From: Planococcus maritimus
GTDB lineage: Bacteria > Bacillota > Bacilli > Bacillales_A > Planococcaceae
Reading direction: 5' to 3'
Assembly (NCBI RefSeq): GCF_001592825.1
Contig: NZ_LTZG01000001.1
Span: 124,001-188,000, forward strand
DNA: 64,000 nt
Below are positions 49,318-59,660 of this stretch, piece after piece. The notes under the pieces were generated by a model. It saw only the letters and a program-made list of their open reading frames with translations, did not search any database and was not told the DNA's origin. A program made the translations under genes and the position numbers. Each line of letters opens with the position of its first letter. Position 1 is the stretch's first letter.

Positions 49318-50249
49318 TATTCTTTGTCTTGTAACAACGATTTCTCGTATTCGAATTTCTTCATCAGCATCTCGCCTGTATAACCTTCTTCGATCAATTT
49401 CGCCAACACGGCTTTTGTCTGATCATCAGCCGCCTCCGGATGCTCGTCGCGGTCAAACTCCACAACACTGTCCTCATCGGAGATCCAGTCAGAATAACTG
49501 CCGACATACAATTTCAAACCTTCGTGTTGTTTTTCCGTAAGCATGGCATATAAAGCCGCTGCCGTGACGCCGCTGCCGCAATAAACGACAGCCGGTTCTT
49601 TTGGCTGCAGCAAGTTGCCAAACTCTTCGTCGGTGCGGAACGCCTGATTCGATACCAATTGAGACCAATCATAATTGCGTGCGCCCGGTATTCTGCCAGC
49701 GACCGCATCGATCGGTTCGCTCGTCCCTGCATAGCGCTCAGCTGAACGAGCATCGATCAAGACGCCCAGTTCTTTGCCATCGACGATTTGCTGTACATCG
49801 CTTCTTGTCGCGAGCAATTGATCGTGAAACTCCGGAGTCACTGATGACGCCGAGTATTCTGTCAGTTCGGTTGAAGTGGCAACGCCTTGCTGCTTCAATT
49901 CGTTAAACCCGACGCGGCTGATATGGGCATTTTCAAATCCGGCATAAGTGAGCAGCCACCAAGCCCGCGCAGCGTAAGGAGAGCCTCCTTGGTCATAAAC
50001 GACGATTGTATCGGTCAACTCCAAGCCAGCCGCTTGGAACAATTGTGTGAGCTGCTCCTTGCCTGGCATTGGATGGCGGCCGTTGTTTGACGCCATATCA
50101 GACAAATCGCTCTCTAAATCCCAATGAATCGCACCTTCCACATGTTCCGCCGCAAAACTTTCGCGTCCCCAAGCGGAATCCTTCAAGTCAAAACGCGCAT
50201 CGATCCACCGAATATTTTCTGTATCTATCGTTTCAATAAAAACAGTCAT
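49317..50249 (-). CDS. Rhodanese-type sulfurtransferase
   Basis: A 310-residue two-domain rhodanese. The N-terminal domain is inactive; the C-terminal one has Cys224 in the loop CGSGVTA, the mercaptopyruvate-sulfurtransferase-like type rather than CRKGVT. A C-terminal extension (about 275-310) is mostly acidic and helical. Transfers sulfur to thiol acceptors; the donor is uncertain. Starts 2 nt after the dynA stop, with AGGCAGGGGATAAC (inside the dynA end) as binding site, so it is translationally linked to dynA. Confidence 0.9.
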   Translation of the reverse strand: MTVFIETIDTENIRWIDARFDLKDSAWGRESFAAEHVEGAIHWDLESDLSDMASNNGRHPMPGKEQLTQLFQAAGLELTDTIVVYDQGGSPYAARAWWLLTYAGFENAHISRVGFNELKQQGVATSTELTEYSASSVTPEFHDQLLATRSDVQQIVDGKELGVLIDARSAERYAGTSEPIDAVAGRIPGARNYDWSQLVSNQAFRTDEEFGNLLQPKEPAVVYCGSGVTAAALYAMLTEKQHEGLKLYVGSYSDWISDEDSVVEFDRDEHPEAADDQTKAVLAKLIEEGYTGEMLMKKFEYEKSLLQDKE

Positions 50250-50250
50250 G

Positions 50251-53200
50251 TTATCCCCTGCCTTCCATCAATTTTTCGTGCAATTGTTTCCATTGTGCCA
50301 AAATCTCGCTTTGCTGTAACAGGCTGCGCTCGGATTCGATCTGTTCGATCGCCTGGCGCAAGAGGTGCTGCCGCAGCCCTTCTGCTTCTTGTTCAATCCA
50401 GAACTCCGCCCATTCAATTAATGCAGCTTTTTCCTGCTCCAAATAACGGTCAGCGTCCGGTTCCATCATTCCTTGCAAGGCGTCACGCATCGCTTCTTTT
50501 TCATTTTTCTCGAAAAAGCTCTTATTGTTTTTGTAATACGATTTGACTGTCGAGTAGTCGGCCTCGTTAAACGGTTGCCCAGCTTCTAAGAGCTGGGCTT
50601 CTTTCACTTCGTATGGAAGCAAGGAAAACTCCGCATTCCAGTCCTTTAGTTTGGCTGCATCGTCTTTAAAGCGTTCCGTCAACTTTTTCTCGACAAACCG
50701 CGCAAGACGCAGATTGGTCACTCTCATCTCCTGCTGGAAATCAAAAGCCGTCATTTCCCGTAAATCGCGCAAAGCCGTTTCGAGCGCTTGCTTAGATGAT
50801 TCCCTTGAAAACAAGGAAGGGTTGAAGGCTTCCTTGAAGAAATCATTAAAGCGGTAGAACACGCGTTGCTTAACGTAATACAGCAGTTCACCGAGTTCTT
50901 GGCTCGCTTCTTGCTCCAATACCGGTGCCATCGTCTCGCTATAGCGTTTGCGGACTTTTTGTTCCACTTGCTTTAACTCTTCTAGCCGTTCATCCTTGCG
51001 CTCCAAGTTTTTCTCGGTTGACTGGATCAAATGGCGGAAACGGTCTACCGTTTTCTGTTCTTCTTCAGAAAGCGACTGGACCGCCATCCCTTTCAATTCT
51101 TCTTTCAAAAAATGTTGGAAGTCTTCTTCGAACTCTGGCATGCCGGAAACAGCGCGATCTTTCAAAGCTTGCAGGCTTGATACGCCAAACAAGCGCGGGA
51201 AACGGATCCCGAATCGCTGCAATTCATTGCCGACATAATCGATGACTGCCTGCTTATCCTCTTCGTTATTCGCCAAATCGATGGCATTGACAACGAAAAA
51301 CATCTTGTCCATTTCAAATGCATCTTTCACGCGGCCGAGCTGAATCAAAAACTCGCGGTCTGCTCGGGCAAAGGCGTGGTTGTAATAAGTGATGAACAAA
51401 ACAGCATCTGCATTGCGAATGTATTCAAAGGCGACATTCGTATGGCGCGCATTGATCGAATCCGCCCCCGGTGTATCCACTAAAGTCACGCCGTTTCTCG
51501 TCAATTCACAGTCGAAATAAAAATCAATTTCCTCTACAAAACAACTGCGTTCTTCTTTGGCGACATAGAGGCTGAATTCTTCGCGATTGACGCGCACAGT
51601 TTCACCAAGATTTCCAGAGAAAGCTTCATAGCCGCCTTTAAAGGCCAGCAAAAACGATTTATGGATTTGCTGCTCTGTCGTGGCTTCATCTGGCAAGGTA
51701 TCTGTTTTGGCATAAGCCTCCTCTAGCGTTGCAACATGTATGCCGAAGATCGCAAACGAATTTTTGACATCTTCCGTCATTGCCGCAACGGTCTTCAAAC
51801 GCACATCGGCCGTTTCGTGAGGGTGCGCTTCAGTGACCGGGCGAATACGGTTGATGGTTGCAGTTGTCGGGTTCGGGGAGGCCGGCAATACCGTCTCGCC
51901 CATCAAAGCATTTGAAAAAGAAGATTTTCCGGCACTGAAAGCACCGAATAAGGCGATGGTGAATTCTTGGCCTTCTAAACGCTTCGCTTTGCGCTTCAAA
52001 TACGCGACCGTCTCCGCGAATCCACGGACCGGCTCCAGAATGTCAGCGGTTTGGCTGACTCGTGATAGCACTTCCTGCTCATCGAACGAAGCTAATTCCG
52101 TTTTTTGTACGTTCTCCTCATCGTTCCATTGCTGCTGTTCTGCCTCTTCAAGCATCGACGGCGTAAATTCCACCATGTCGTCAGCCGACAAGTCGAATTC
52201 TTCCTGCCAATGGGCTACTTGTTGTTCCGCCGCATCCATTTGCTTGGGCAATATGGCCGTGAACGATTTTTTGACTTTATCGATCGCTTCATCCATTTCC
52301 TCAAGCGTGCGGATTGCGTGCACTTTTTGTTCGAGCGATTCGGATTTCATGTCGATTTCTACTCCGGCATCATCCGGCAGTCCTTCAAAGCTTTCCTGTT
52401 GGCGGGCTTTCCATGGATCGGTCTCCGCGATGAGCCAGCGCTGCACTTGGGCAGTCAAACTTTTGCTGACATTCAGCACCGTATCCGCCGTCATCGTGGC
52501 CGTTTCAGGAACATTCTCTTCAACGACTGAAAACGGCAAGTCGAATTGCATTTTGTCGATTTCCAGCGACTCATTATCCGTCAACAAGCCCGCTTCTCGG
52601 AGCGAAGTCTTCATCAATTTTTTTAAATGGCCCGACATTTGGGAGTCGATCGTTTTCGACAGCTTGTCTTTAAGATCTTTTTTGCGGTTCTCTCGCTCTT
52701 CCTCGGTTTTTTTGCCGCTAAATAGCAAACCCACTTTGAATCCTGGTTGGCGAGCTTCGATATAAGGACTTAACGCATCCCTTACTTCATAGGGCATGAT
52801 GTTGGCGTTTTCAAGCAACTCTTTGCGCTTTTTCTCAAAATTCGCTCGCCAATTGTCGTAGTCCTGAACCGAACTGCGGCGCTTGATCAGTTCGTGCTCT
52901 TTTTTTAGGTCTTCGCGCGCAGCCCATTCTTCTTCTGACAAAACAGTCGAGAATGCTTCCAGCCGCTCTGCTTTTTCATCTTCCAAAAAGCCGATATGTT
53001 CATCCTTTAATTGGCGCATGGCAGAAGCGGTGGCTTCACCAAGATGCCCTTGCCAATTGTCCATGACCGAAGAGACGAGCTGTTTAACTTCTGGAAATTC
53101 ATTGCCTGGGAAGTCGTGGACTTTTAATGAAGTGAAAAAGATGCCTTTCGGTTCGACGCCCCAAGCTGCAAAACTATCGGCCACCGATTGCTCGAATTCT

Positions 53201-53832
53201 TCAAAACTCATTTCACTTTCCTGATGTTTGTCGATTTGATTGACGATCAAGTAAAGATCCGTATATTTCTGCAGTTCCCGCGTGAAATTAAAATTCAACT
53301 CGGATTGCACGTGGTTATAATCCATCACATAAAACACCATGTCCGCTACGTGCAAGGCAGATTCTGTCGACATTCTATGGGCGTCGTCCGTCGAATCGAC
53401 GCCTGGCGTATCCATGACCGTGATGCCCTCTGGCAATACAGACGCCGAATGCCCAATGTCAATTTGCGTAACATCGCCACTCTTACAGAAATCCTTGACC
53501 GCCTGAAAATCGTAATTCTCCGGGAAGTACACAGGACGGTCTTCTCTTCGATTAACGATAGCGTAATCCGTTTCTGCCTTGTGTACATTGACGATGTTGG
53601 CGCTCGTTGGAATTGGACTCGATGGCAATAAAGTTTCTCCCGTCAATGCATTAATCATCGACGATTTTCCGGAGGAGAAATGGCCGGCAAAGCCGATGAT
53701 GAATTGGTCTTTCAAGATTTTGCGCGCAAACAATTCCGCTTTTTCTTTGCGTTCTATGTCTTCGTTGCTCTTGAAAATCCGGTAAAGATGCGCCGTATCA
53801 ATTAATTCCTGTTTATGGTCTGTCGCTGTCAT
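50251..53832 (-). CDS. dynA: Tandem bacterial dynamin DynA
   Basis: A 1193-residue protein, exactly the length of B. subtilis DynA (YpbR). Two dynamin-like GTPase modules in tandem: P-loops GHFSSGKSS (50-58) and GAFSAGKSS (630-638), DTPG switches (141-144 and about 790), and long coiled-coil stalks between. DynA tethers and fuses membranes and protects against membrane pore stress and phage release. GAAGGAGATATACAT precedes the ATG at 53832; the 12-residue upstream extension is open but unneeded. Peripheral membrane protein. Confidence 0.97.
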   Translation of the reverse strand: MTATDHKQELIDTAHLYRIFKSNEDIERKEKAELFARKILKDQFIIGFAGHFSSGKSSMINALTGETLLPSSPIPTSANIVNVHKAETDYAIVNRREDRPVYFPENYDFQAVKDFCKSGDVTQIDIGHSASVLPEGITVMDTPGVDSTDDAHRMSTESALHVADMVFYVMDYNHVQSELNFNFTRELQKYTDLYLIVNQIDKHQESEMSFEEFEQSVADSFAAWGVEPKGIFFTSLKVHDFPGNEFPEVKQLVSSVMDNWQGHLGEATASAMRQLKDEHIGFLEDEKAERLEAFSTVLSEEEWAAREDLKKEHELIKRRSSVQDYDNWRANFEKKRKELLENANIMPYEVRDALSPYIEARQPGFKVGLLFSGKKTEEERENRKKDLKDKLSKTIDSQMSGHLKKLMKTSLREAGLLTDNESLEIDKMQFDLPFSVVEENVPETATMTADTVLNVSKSLTAQVQRWLIAETDPWKARQQESFEGLPDDAGVEIDMKSESLEQKVHAIRTLEEMDEAIDKVKKSFTAILPKQMDAAEQQVAHWQEEFDLSADDMVEFTPSMLEEAEQQQWNDEENVQKTELASFDEQEVLSRVSQTADILEPVRGFAETVAYLKRKAKRLEGQEFTIALFGAFSAGKSSFSNALMGETVLPASPNPTTATINRIRPVTEAHPHETADVRLKTVAAMTEDVKNSFAIFGIHVATLEEAYAKTDTLPDEATTEQQIHKSFLLAFKGGYEAFSGNLGETVRVNREEFSLYVAKEERSCFVEEIDFYFDCELTRNGVTLVDTPGADSINARHTNVAFEYIRNADAVLFITYYNHAFARADREFLIQLGRVKDAFEMDKMFFVVNAIDLANNEEDKQAVIDYVGNELQRFGIRFPRLFGVSSLQALKDRAVSGMPEFEEDFQHFLKEELKGMAVQSLSEEEQKTVDRFRHLIQSTEKNLERKDERLEELKQVEQKVRKRYSETMAPVLEQEASQELGELLYYVKQRVFYRFNDFFKEAFNPSLFSRESSKQALETALRDLREMTAFDFQQEMRVTNLRLARFVEKKLTERFKDDAAKLKDWNAEFSLLPYEVKEAQLLEAGQPFNEADYSTVKSYYKNNKSFFEKNEKEAMRDALQGMMEPDADRYLEQEKAALIEWAEFWIEQEAEGLRQHLLRQAIEQIESERSLLQQSEILAQWKQLHEKLMEGRG

Positions 53833-53888
53833 ATGTATATCTCCTTCACCGTTACTTCTATTCATCATATCATTTTTTCCGGCAGAAC

Positions 53889-53922
53889 GAAAAACATCCT
53901 TCCATTACTGGAAGGATGTTTT
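53889..53922 (-). terminator. Terminator of the SDR gene
   Basis: AAAACATCCTTCC / GGAAGGATGTTTT around an AGTAAT loop on the minus strand; it separates the SDR gene from dynA. Confidence 0.9.
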
Positions 53923-53923
53923 G

Positions 53924-54682
53924 TCAGGAAAATCCGTGGATCGACATGCCGCCGTCAATGAACAAAGTCTGCCCCGTAATATAGCCTGCAGCATCCGAAG
54001 CCAAGAACACGACAGGTGAAGCCACTTCTGGCAACTCGCCGACACGTTTAAGCGGTGTAACAGCAAGAATGTCATCCATGTATTGCGGATCCGAAAGCAC
54101 TTTCTCAGTTAATGGCGTGCGGAAGTACCAAGGGCCAATCGCATTGACGCGGATACCGTGTTCGCCCCACTCCATTGCCATCACTTTAGTCATTTGAATA
54201 ATTGCCGCTTTAGAAGCTGCATAGATGACACCGGTTTTCAATGCGCGTTCGCCACCGACGGAACTGACGTTAATAATCGACGCACCTTTATTCATATGCT
54301 TGGAAGCTTCCTGGGAAAACATGAATACACTTTGTGAATTGGTGTCCATGATTTTATGCCATTCGCTGTCCGTCGCATCATCCAGTTTTGAGCGGATATT
54401 CATCCCCGCATTATTGACGAGTATATCGATACTACCGAACCGCTCGATGGCTTGTTCGATTGCAGTTTGGATGTCGTTGCGATTCGTTACATCCGCCACT
54501 GCATAGGACGTGCGCTCGCTATCCATTTCCTGTAACACTTGTTCAAGATCGCTTTCGGTGCGCGCAACGAGCAGGACGTTTGCTCCTGCTTCACCGAGTG
54601 CAAGCGCGATAGAGCGCCCAATGCCTTTCCCTGCGCCAGTCACGATGGCGGTCTTGCCTTCTAGTCGAAAAGATGCCAACAC
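53924..54682 (-). CDS. SDR family oxidoreductase
   Basis: A 252-residue classical SDR: TGAGKGIGRS Rossmann motif (about 16-25), NNAG (about 92-95), Ser in NVSSVGG and YAASK (about 155-159). The C-terminal GQTLFIDGGMS is typical of glucose/gluconate-5-dehydrogenase-like and FabG-like members; the substrate is unknown. GTG start at 54682 (MLASFRLEGK), 8 nt after AAGGGGG; an ATG at 54703 also opens the frame but is poorly placed. Single-gene unit. Confidence 0.88.
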   Translation of the reverse strand: MLASFRLEGKTAIVTGAGKGIGRSIALALGEAGANVLLVARTESDLEQVLQEMDSERTSYAVADVTNRNDIQTAIEQAIERFGSIDILVNNAGMNIRSKLDDATDSEWHKIMDTNSQSVFMFSQEASKHMNKGASIINVSSVGGERALKTGVIYAASKAAIIQMTKVMAMEWGEHGIRVNAIGPWYFRTPLTEKVLSDPQYMDDILAVTPLKRVGELPEVASPVVFLASDAAGYITGQTLFIDGGMSIHGFS

Positions 54683-54745
54683 AAGCACAGCCCCCTTAGT
54701 CATTTATTATTCACTTAATCGATATCTTCTGCATGTTGTCGAGCC

Positions 54746-56245
54746 TTACTTCAGCTGATAAATCTTAGTATATTTCGCTTCGAGATAGTCAGCTAGATGA
54801 TTTCCATTCAAGCCCTCTCCCGTTGCTTCTTCTAGCAGTTCAAGTGGTTTTTTCACCGCACCGTGTTGGTGGACTTTATCCGTTAGCCATGCCGTGACGG
54901 GTCCGATTTCTCCATTTGCCAATAGCTCATCGAAATTCGGGATATCTTGTTGCATGGCTTTTTTGAATTGGGCTGCATATAGTAAACCCAGTGCATAGGA
55001 AGGGAAATAGCCAAAGCTGCCGCCTGCCCAGTGGACATCCTGAAGCACACCTTCTCCGTCGTGTTCCGGACGGATGCCTAGGTATTCTTCGTATTTATCG
55101 TTCCATAAGGCTGGAAGGTCCTTCACTTCGTAATCGCCATCGAATAGCCCTTTCTCCAATTCATAACGGATCATAATATGAAGAGCATAAGTTAATTCAT
55201 CTGCTTCGATGCGGATTAACGAAGGTTTTGATTCATTGATCGCCGCAAGGAATTCGTCGAGTGTTACCGCCTTGAATGAGTCGGGTGCATAGGATAGGAA
55301 TTTTTCGTAGTTATTGCGCCAGAATGACTCATTGCGCCCGACAAAATTTTCGAAGAACAAAGATTGCGATTCATGGATACCCATGGAAGAACCGCCATCG
55401 ACCGGCAAACCACTTAATTCACCGCTGATATTTTGTTCATACAAGGCATGTCCCGCTTCGTGAATCGTACCGAAGACGGCCGTTCGGAAGTCCTGCTCAT
55501 CATATTTGGTCGTCACTCGGACATCTCCACGGTTCACAGCGATCATAAATGGATGCACCGTTTCGTCTAGACGTCCTGCCTCGAAGTCATAGCCCAATTG
55601 TTGCAAGACATCCAAACTGAAATCCTGTTGGGCTTGTTTCGGGAAGTGCCCATACAAAAATTCCGTATTTGGCTGATTTTCAGATTCTTGGATTTGTTTG
55701 ACGAGCGGCACGATGCGTTCTCTCAACTGTCCAAACACTTTATCCAACTGTTCGGTCGTGACGCCTGGCTCGTATTGGTCCAAAAGCGTGTTGTAGACAC
55801 TGCCGTTTTTCATGCCCCAATACCCGACAAAGCGGCGTGTGGTTTCCACGAGTTGCTCGAGATACGGCTGGAACATCGCGAAATCTTTTTGTTCTTTCGC
55901 CTGTTCCCAAACGGATTCCGCTTTGCTTGTCAAGACGACAAACTCACGGTATTCTTCCGGTGGAATTTTGGCATTCAACTGGTATTCACGGTCCGCCTCT
56001 TCTACTGAACGCTGCATGGCCGTTGATAAGCCTTGTTGCGTTTTCAGTTCAGCAATTAGCTTGCCATATTCCTCGGATGTGGACAGTGCAAACAGGTCGG
56101 AAGATAAGGTTCCGATCGTCTCCGAACGTAAGTCTTGTCCTTTTTTCGGTGCACCTGTGCGCATATCCCAGTACAGCAAGGAAATCGCTTCGTTATAACT
56201 TGTCATTTTCTGGTGTAGTTCCCTGAATTGTTGTTCCATTGACAC
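54746..56245 (-). CDS. ypwA: M32 family metallocarboxypeptidase (YpwA)
   Basis: A 499-residue zinc carboxypeptidase. The HEXXH motif is HEAGH in GTIHEAGHALYEQN (about 264-268), with the third ligand Glu in IHESQSLFFEN (about 293). Large catalytic groove family that trims C-terminal residues from short peptides, cytosolic. Length equals the B. subtilis YpwA class. Start is GTG (GTGTCAATG) behind AAGGAGGAATATT; the ATG two codons later is also possible. Single-gene unit. Confidence 0.95.
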   Translation of the reverse strand: MSMEQQFRELHQKMTSYNEAISLLYWDMRTGAPKKGQDLRSETIGTLSSDLFALSTSEEYGKLIAELKTQQGLSTAMQRSVEEADREYQLNAKIPPEEYREFVVLTSKAESVWEQAKEQKDFAMFQPYLEQLVETTRRFVGYWGMKNGSVYNTLLDQYEPGVTTEQLDKVFGQLRERIVPLVKQIQESENQPNTEFLYGHFPKQAQQDFSLDVLQQLGYDFEAGRLDETVHPFMIAVNRGDVRVTTKYDEQDFRTAVFGTIHEAGHALYEQNISGELSGLPVDGGSSMGIHESQSLFFENFVGRNESFWRNNYEKFLSYAPDSFKAVTLDEFLAAINESKPSLIRIEADELTYALHIMIRYELEKGLFDGDYEVKDLPALWNDKYEEYLGIRPEHDGEGVLQDVHWAGGSFGYFPSYALGLLYAAQFKKAMQQDIPNFDELLANGEIGPVTAWLTDKVHQHGAVKKPLELLEEATGEGLNGNHLADYLEAKYTKIYQLK

Positions 56246-56350
56246 AATATTCCTCCTTCTTTACCGATTTATTGTACCATATAGAGGCTTTTCTTCGCTT
56301 CTCTAGCTTTGCCAATTTTAATTTCCAGATGGGACATCAATGAAAAAATG

Positions 56351-56380
56351 AAAAAAACAGCGGGGCAATTCCCCGCTGTT
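56351..56380 (-). terminator. Terminator of ypvA
   Basis: AACAGCGGGG / CCCCGCTGTT, loop AATTG, and T7 on the minus strand, after the ypvA stop at 56399. Confidence 0.9.
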
Positions 56381-56398
56381 CTATAGCTTATATCTTAT

Positions 56399-58306
56399 TC
56401 AACGGTTTTTCGCCGCTACCGGCAAAACATTCTGCCAGAGGTGTTCAATGCGCAGTTCTTCTTCAGTCAATAGCAAATGAATTTCGCCGTGGTCGGAAGA
56501 AGAACGGATAAGCCGTCCGACGCCTTGCTGCAGCCGCAGCTGCATGAATGGCAAGTCAATCTCATCAAGCGGATGTTCGCTGAATTTGCGTTTGGCATCA
56601 AATACCGGATCGCTTGGCGGCATTGGCAAATCGACAATGATGACTTTGGTCAAGGCATCTCCTGGCAAGTCCATGCCTTCCCATAGATGGTGAGAGCACA
56701 ATACTTGGAATTTGCCTTCTTGGAAATCACGTACAACAGAAGACAATTCACGGTCGCCTTCAAATTCGATGGCAATTGATGAATCTGTCGGCACTGCACG
56801 TTTGAAAGATTGCATGGCGGCTTTAGATTTAAAGAGCACTAAAGTCTGTCCACCTTCCGCTGCCAACTCCATGACACGGGACGCTTTTTCTTCCTGTGCA
56901 ACGGGGTGTTTGAAGATTTCCATCACTTCTTCGTATTCAAACGGAGATGGCACCGAGAATGATTCGAAGTCGTCGATGCCTAGCGTATCCGCCAAATAAG
57001 TGAAATCTTTGGCTACGGATAAGGTAGCGGAAGAAAAGACGATCGGCAATTTGCCTTCAAACAGTTTTTCCTCGAGTATATCCGTGACAAGGCGCGGCAT
57101 GATCACTAAAGTTTCGATTTCATCTTTTTCTTCGAGCCAGCTGATGGCGTCGCCGTTTTCAACAAACAAGCCCATCGAGAAGTTGTATTGCTCGAAATAC
57201 TCCTCAGCCAAGTTCAGTTCGTATTCGGGAATGCTGAACAATTCGCCTTCGAAGACGAACTCTTCCAACAAAGTATCGACCGTTTTGATCAATTCCGTTC
57301 CGATGCGTTTCAATAGCGGATCTTCCTGAATCGCTTTGCGATCTTCCTCGCTTGGGATCAAATTGCTCCGCAGCACACGGAAAAATTCGGTATGCAAATC
57401 GATTGTCCGTTCAATCAAACCGAGCGTCTTTTCACGGACGCCATCGACCATGACTTTTTCCGTAACGTCGTAAAGCGAACTTTCCTGTACTTCGTAAGTC
57501 AGTGCACGTTGTGCCGCAAATTCGAGTAAATGCCCTTCATCAAGCACAATTTGAGAAACTTCCGGAAGCAACGGGGCTTGGCCTTCATGCTTGCGGTTTT
57601 CTTTTGTCCAAATATGCTCCATCAAAAAATCGTGTGAGCAGATGACCAGGTCAGTCGCTTCCCGGTAATGGTTGCGGTGCAAGGTCAATCCGCATTTATT
57701 GCGCATATCGCAAGCATTGCAGTTTTGGATTGGATGATAATTGACTTGCTGCCATTGATCATCCGTCAGTTCTGGATAACTCGAGCGCTCGCCGTAAGGA
57801 TACATTTGTTGCATCGAATAGGTTTTGTTGACGAATTCAGGTAGCGTGTCTTCGATATGGTCGAGAAAATCCGCTTCGCTGCGTTTTTTTGCCCCTTCAA
57901 AGCGTTGCAGGCAAAGGTATTGATCACGTGATTTGGCAAGACGGACATCCAAATTCAAGTCGAATAATTCATCTAACCGGTCGATATCGCCGCCTTTTTT
58001 GACCAATTGCTCGATCAAGGCTTCGTCTGCACAAGAAATGAGTGCAGGCTTTCCTGTGTAGCGCGCGTAAGCGATAGCGGGCAGTAGATAAGCCATCGTC
58101 TTGCCTGTCCCGACACCTGCTTCTGCAAACAGCACTTGTCTTTCTTTTAATGCTTTTTCCAATTGAAACGACATGAAAATCTGTTCATCGCGGAGTTCAT
58201 AGCCTTTTTCAGGCAATATATCGTAGAAGATATCCCCGATCCAATCGTTCAATGAGTCAAAGAATGTTTTATCTTTAGATAATGGAAATGGCAATGCTTG
58301 TCTCAT
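56399..58306 (-). CDS. ypvA: DinG/XPD-like DNA helicase (YpvA)
   Basis: A 635-residue superfamily 2 helicase. Walker A is AEAGVGTGKT (about 61-70); DEAH box reads DEGH. The four cysteines for an Fe-S cluster of the XPD/DinG type appear as CLQRF and the CNACDMRNKC cluster (about 152 and 195-205). Motif VI GVGRLIRSSSD near the end. Predicted 5'-3' DNA helicase in repair; B. subtilis YpvA is a close counterpart. ATG follows GAGGGGTTTTAT. No nuclease domain is fused. Confidence 0.93.
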   Translation of the reverse strand: MRQALPFPLSKDKTFFDSLNDWIGDIFYDILPEKGYELRDEQIFMSFQLEKALKERQVLFAEAGVGTGKTMAYLLPAIAYARYTGKPALISCADEALIEQLVKKGGDIDRLDELFDLNLDVRLAKSRDQYLCLQRFEGAKKRSEADFLDHIEDTLPEFVNKTYSMQQMYPYGERSSYPELTDDQWQQVNYHPIQNCNACDMRNKCGLTLHRNHYREATDLVICSHDFLMEHIWTKENRKHEGQAPLLPEVSQIVLDEGHLLEFAAQRALTYEVQESSLYDVTEKVMVDGVREKTLGLIERTIDLHTEFFRVLRSNLIPSEEDRKAIQEDPLLKRIGTELIKTVDTLLEEFVFEGELFSIPEYELNLAEEYFEQYNFSMGLFVENGDAISWLEEKDEIETLVIMPRLVTDILEEKLFEGKLPIVFSSATLSVAKDFTYLADTLGIDDFESFSVPSPFEYEEVMEIFKHPVAQEEKASRVMELAAEGGQTLVLFKSKAAMQSFKRAVPTDSSIAIEFEGDRELSSVVRDFQEGKFQVLCSHHLWEGMDLPGDALTKVIIVDLPMPPSDPVFDAKRKFSEHPLDEIDLPFMQLRLQQGVGRLIRSSSDHGEIHLLLTEEELRIEHLWQNVLPVAAKNR

Positions 58307-58321
58307 ATAAAACCCCTCATA

Positions 58322-58357
58322 GAGAAACGGAAGGGCGATCAGCCCTTCCGTTTTCTC
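58322..58357 (-). terminator. Terminator of ypsC
   Basis: GAAAACGGAAGGGC / GCCCTTCCGTTTCTC, a strong stem just after the ypsC stop at 58360. Confidence 0.85.
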
Positions 58358-58359
58358 AT

Positions 58360-59493
58360 TTATTTTTTTGGACGCTCTCCCCAGAATTGGAACAGGTCCG
58401 TGCGGATAAAGCCATTATACAATTTGCGTTTTTTCGTCGCTTTTTGGCCGTAGAGCTTTTCAAAGCCCTCCATTGACGACAGCATATACACAGACCATGT
58501 CGGGTATTTCGAGAACATTTGTCCCATATCGCCGATCATTTCTTCAATCACTTCGATTTCGCCGATCCGCTCACCGTATGGCGGGTTGCCGACGACAACG
58601 CCGTTTTCTTCAGTAGTTGTAAAATCTGTTACTTGGCGTTGTTGCAAGCGCACTAGCCCTGCAAACCCAGCCTCGATGACGTTTTCTTCAGCAATCTGAA
58701 TCATCCGGTGATCGATGTCCGTGCCAAGAATGTTGAGCGGCTGATCGTAATCCGCCTGTTCTTCCGCTTCAGCGCGAACTTCATCCCAAATCTTAGAGCC
58801 GATCCATGGCCATTGTTCACTGTCGAATTCCCGGTTGTATCCTGGCGCGATATTTTGTCCGATCATCGCCGCTTCGATAACGATTGTCCCTGATCCGCAG
58901 AATGGATCGACAAATGGACGGTCTGGGCTCCAGCGCGATAATTTGATCAAGGCTGCCGCTAAAGTTTCCTTAAGCGGTGCTTCACCTTGTCCGACGCGGT
59001 AACCGCGTTTATGAAGTCCAGCACCGCTTGTGTCGATCGATAATTGTACTTTATCTTTTAAGATCGAGACTTCAATTTTAAAGCGCGGGCCTGATTCGTC
59101 CAAGAAGGCATTACGGTGATAGGCTTTTTTCATGCGTTCAACGATGGCTTTTTTAACGATTGATTGACAAGTCGGCACGCTATGAAGCTTCGATTTGACT
59201 GATTTCCCTTGTACCGGGAATTCGGCGTCGACCGGCAAATACTTTTCCCATTCGATCGCTTTTGTCTGTTCGAACAACTCATCGAAAGTAGTCGCTTCGA
59301 ATTCGCCTGCGATCAATTTTACGCGGTCAGCGGTGCGCAGCCAAAGGTTTGTTTTAGCAATATCCCGAGCCGTGCCTTCGAAAAATACTTTCCCATTATC
59401 TGTCGTCGTTTCGTATCCAAGTTCTTTCACTTCATTCGCCACGATGGATTCAAGTCCCATTGCAGCAGTGGCCAGTAATTTATAGCTAGTCAT
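58360..59493 (-). CDS. ypsC: THUMP-domain rRNA methyltransferase, YpsC (RlmL N-terminal half-like)
   Basis: A 377-residue SAM-dependent RNA methyltransferase. An N-terminal THUMP domain (about 45-160) for RNA binding is followed by a Rossmann methyltransferase domain with FVDPFCGSGTIVIEAA (about 190-205) and the catalytic VVGNPPYGERI (about 290-300). Resembles B. subtilis YpsC and the m2G2445 half of RlmKL. The ATG at 59493 follows AAAGGAAGTTGTT; the 26-residue upstream extension is not conserved. Located just before rnpB, as in B. subtilis. Confidence 0.95.
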   Translation of the reverse strand: MTSYKLLATAAMGLESIVANEVKELGYETTTDNGKVFFEGTARDIAKTNLWLRTADRVKLIAGEFEATTFDELFEQTKAIEWEKYLPVDAEFPVQGKSVKSKLHSVPTCQSIVKKAIVERMKKAYHRNAFLDESGPRFKIEVSILKDKVQLSIDTSGAGLHKRGYRVGQGEAPLKETLAAALIKLSRWSPDRPFVDPFCGSGTIVIEAAMIGQNIAPGYNREFDSEQWPWIGSKIWDEVRAEAEEQADYDQPLNILGTDIDHRMIQIAEENVIEAGFAGLVRLQQRQVTDFTTTEENGVVVGNPPYGERIGEIEVIEEMIGDMGQMFSKYPTWSVYMLSSMEGFEKLYGQKATKKRKLYNGFIRTDLFQFWGERPKK

Positions 59494-59613
59494 AACAACT
59501 TCCTTTCTGTGTTCATGCCTCATTTGCATTTTTTTATCTGGTATAAGCAAATTCAATTTGCGACAGCCCATACTTTATGCAGTTTTGACCTTGTTTTTTT
59601 CTTTGTTCATATG

Positions 59614-59644
59614 AAGAAAGGCTCCCCGACAGGAGAGCCTTTCA
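59614..59644 (-). terminator. Terminator of rnpB
   Basis: On the minus strand AAAGGCTC...GAGCCTTT stem with a 10-nt loop and TCTT tail, about 20 nt past the mature 3' end. Confidence 0.75.
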
Positions 59645-59660
59645 AGAAGATAAGTTAAGA

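Noticed and set aside
51833..52765. 310-codon plus-strand ORF inside dynA
   Set aside because: Serine-rich antisense shadow of a highly conserved dynamin gene; no ribosome binding site and no recognisable protein.
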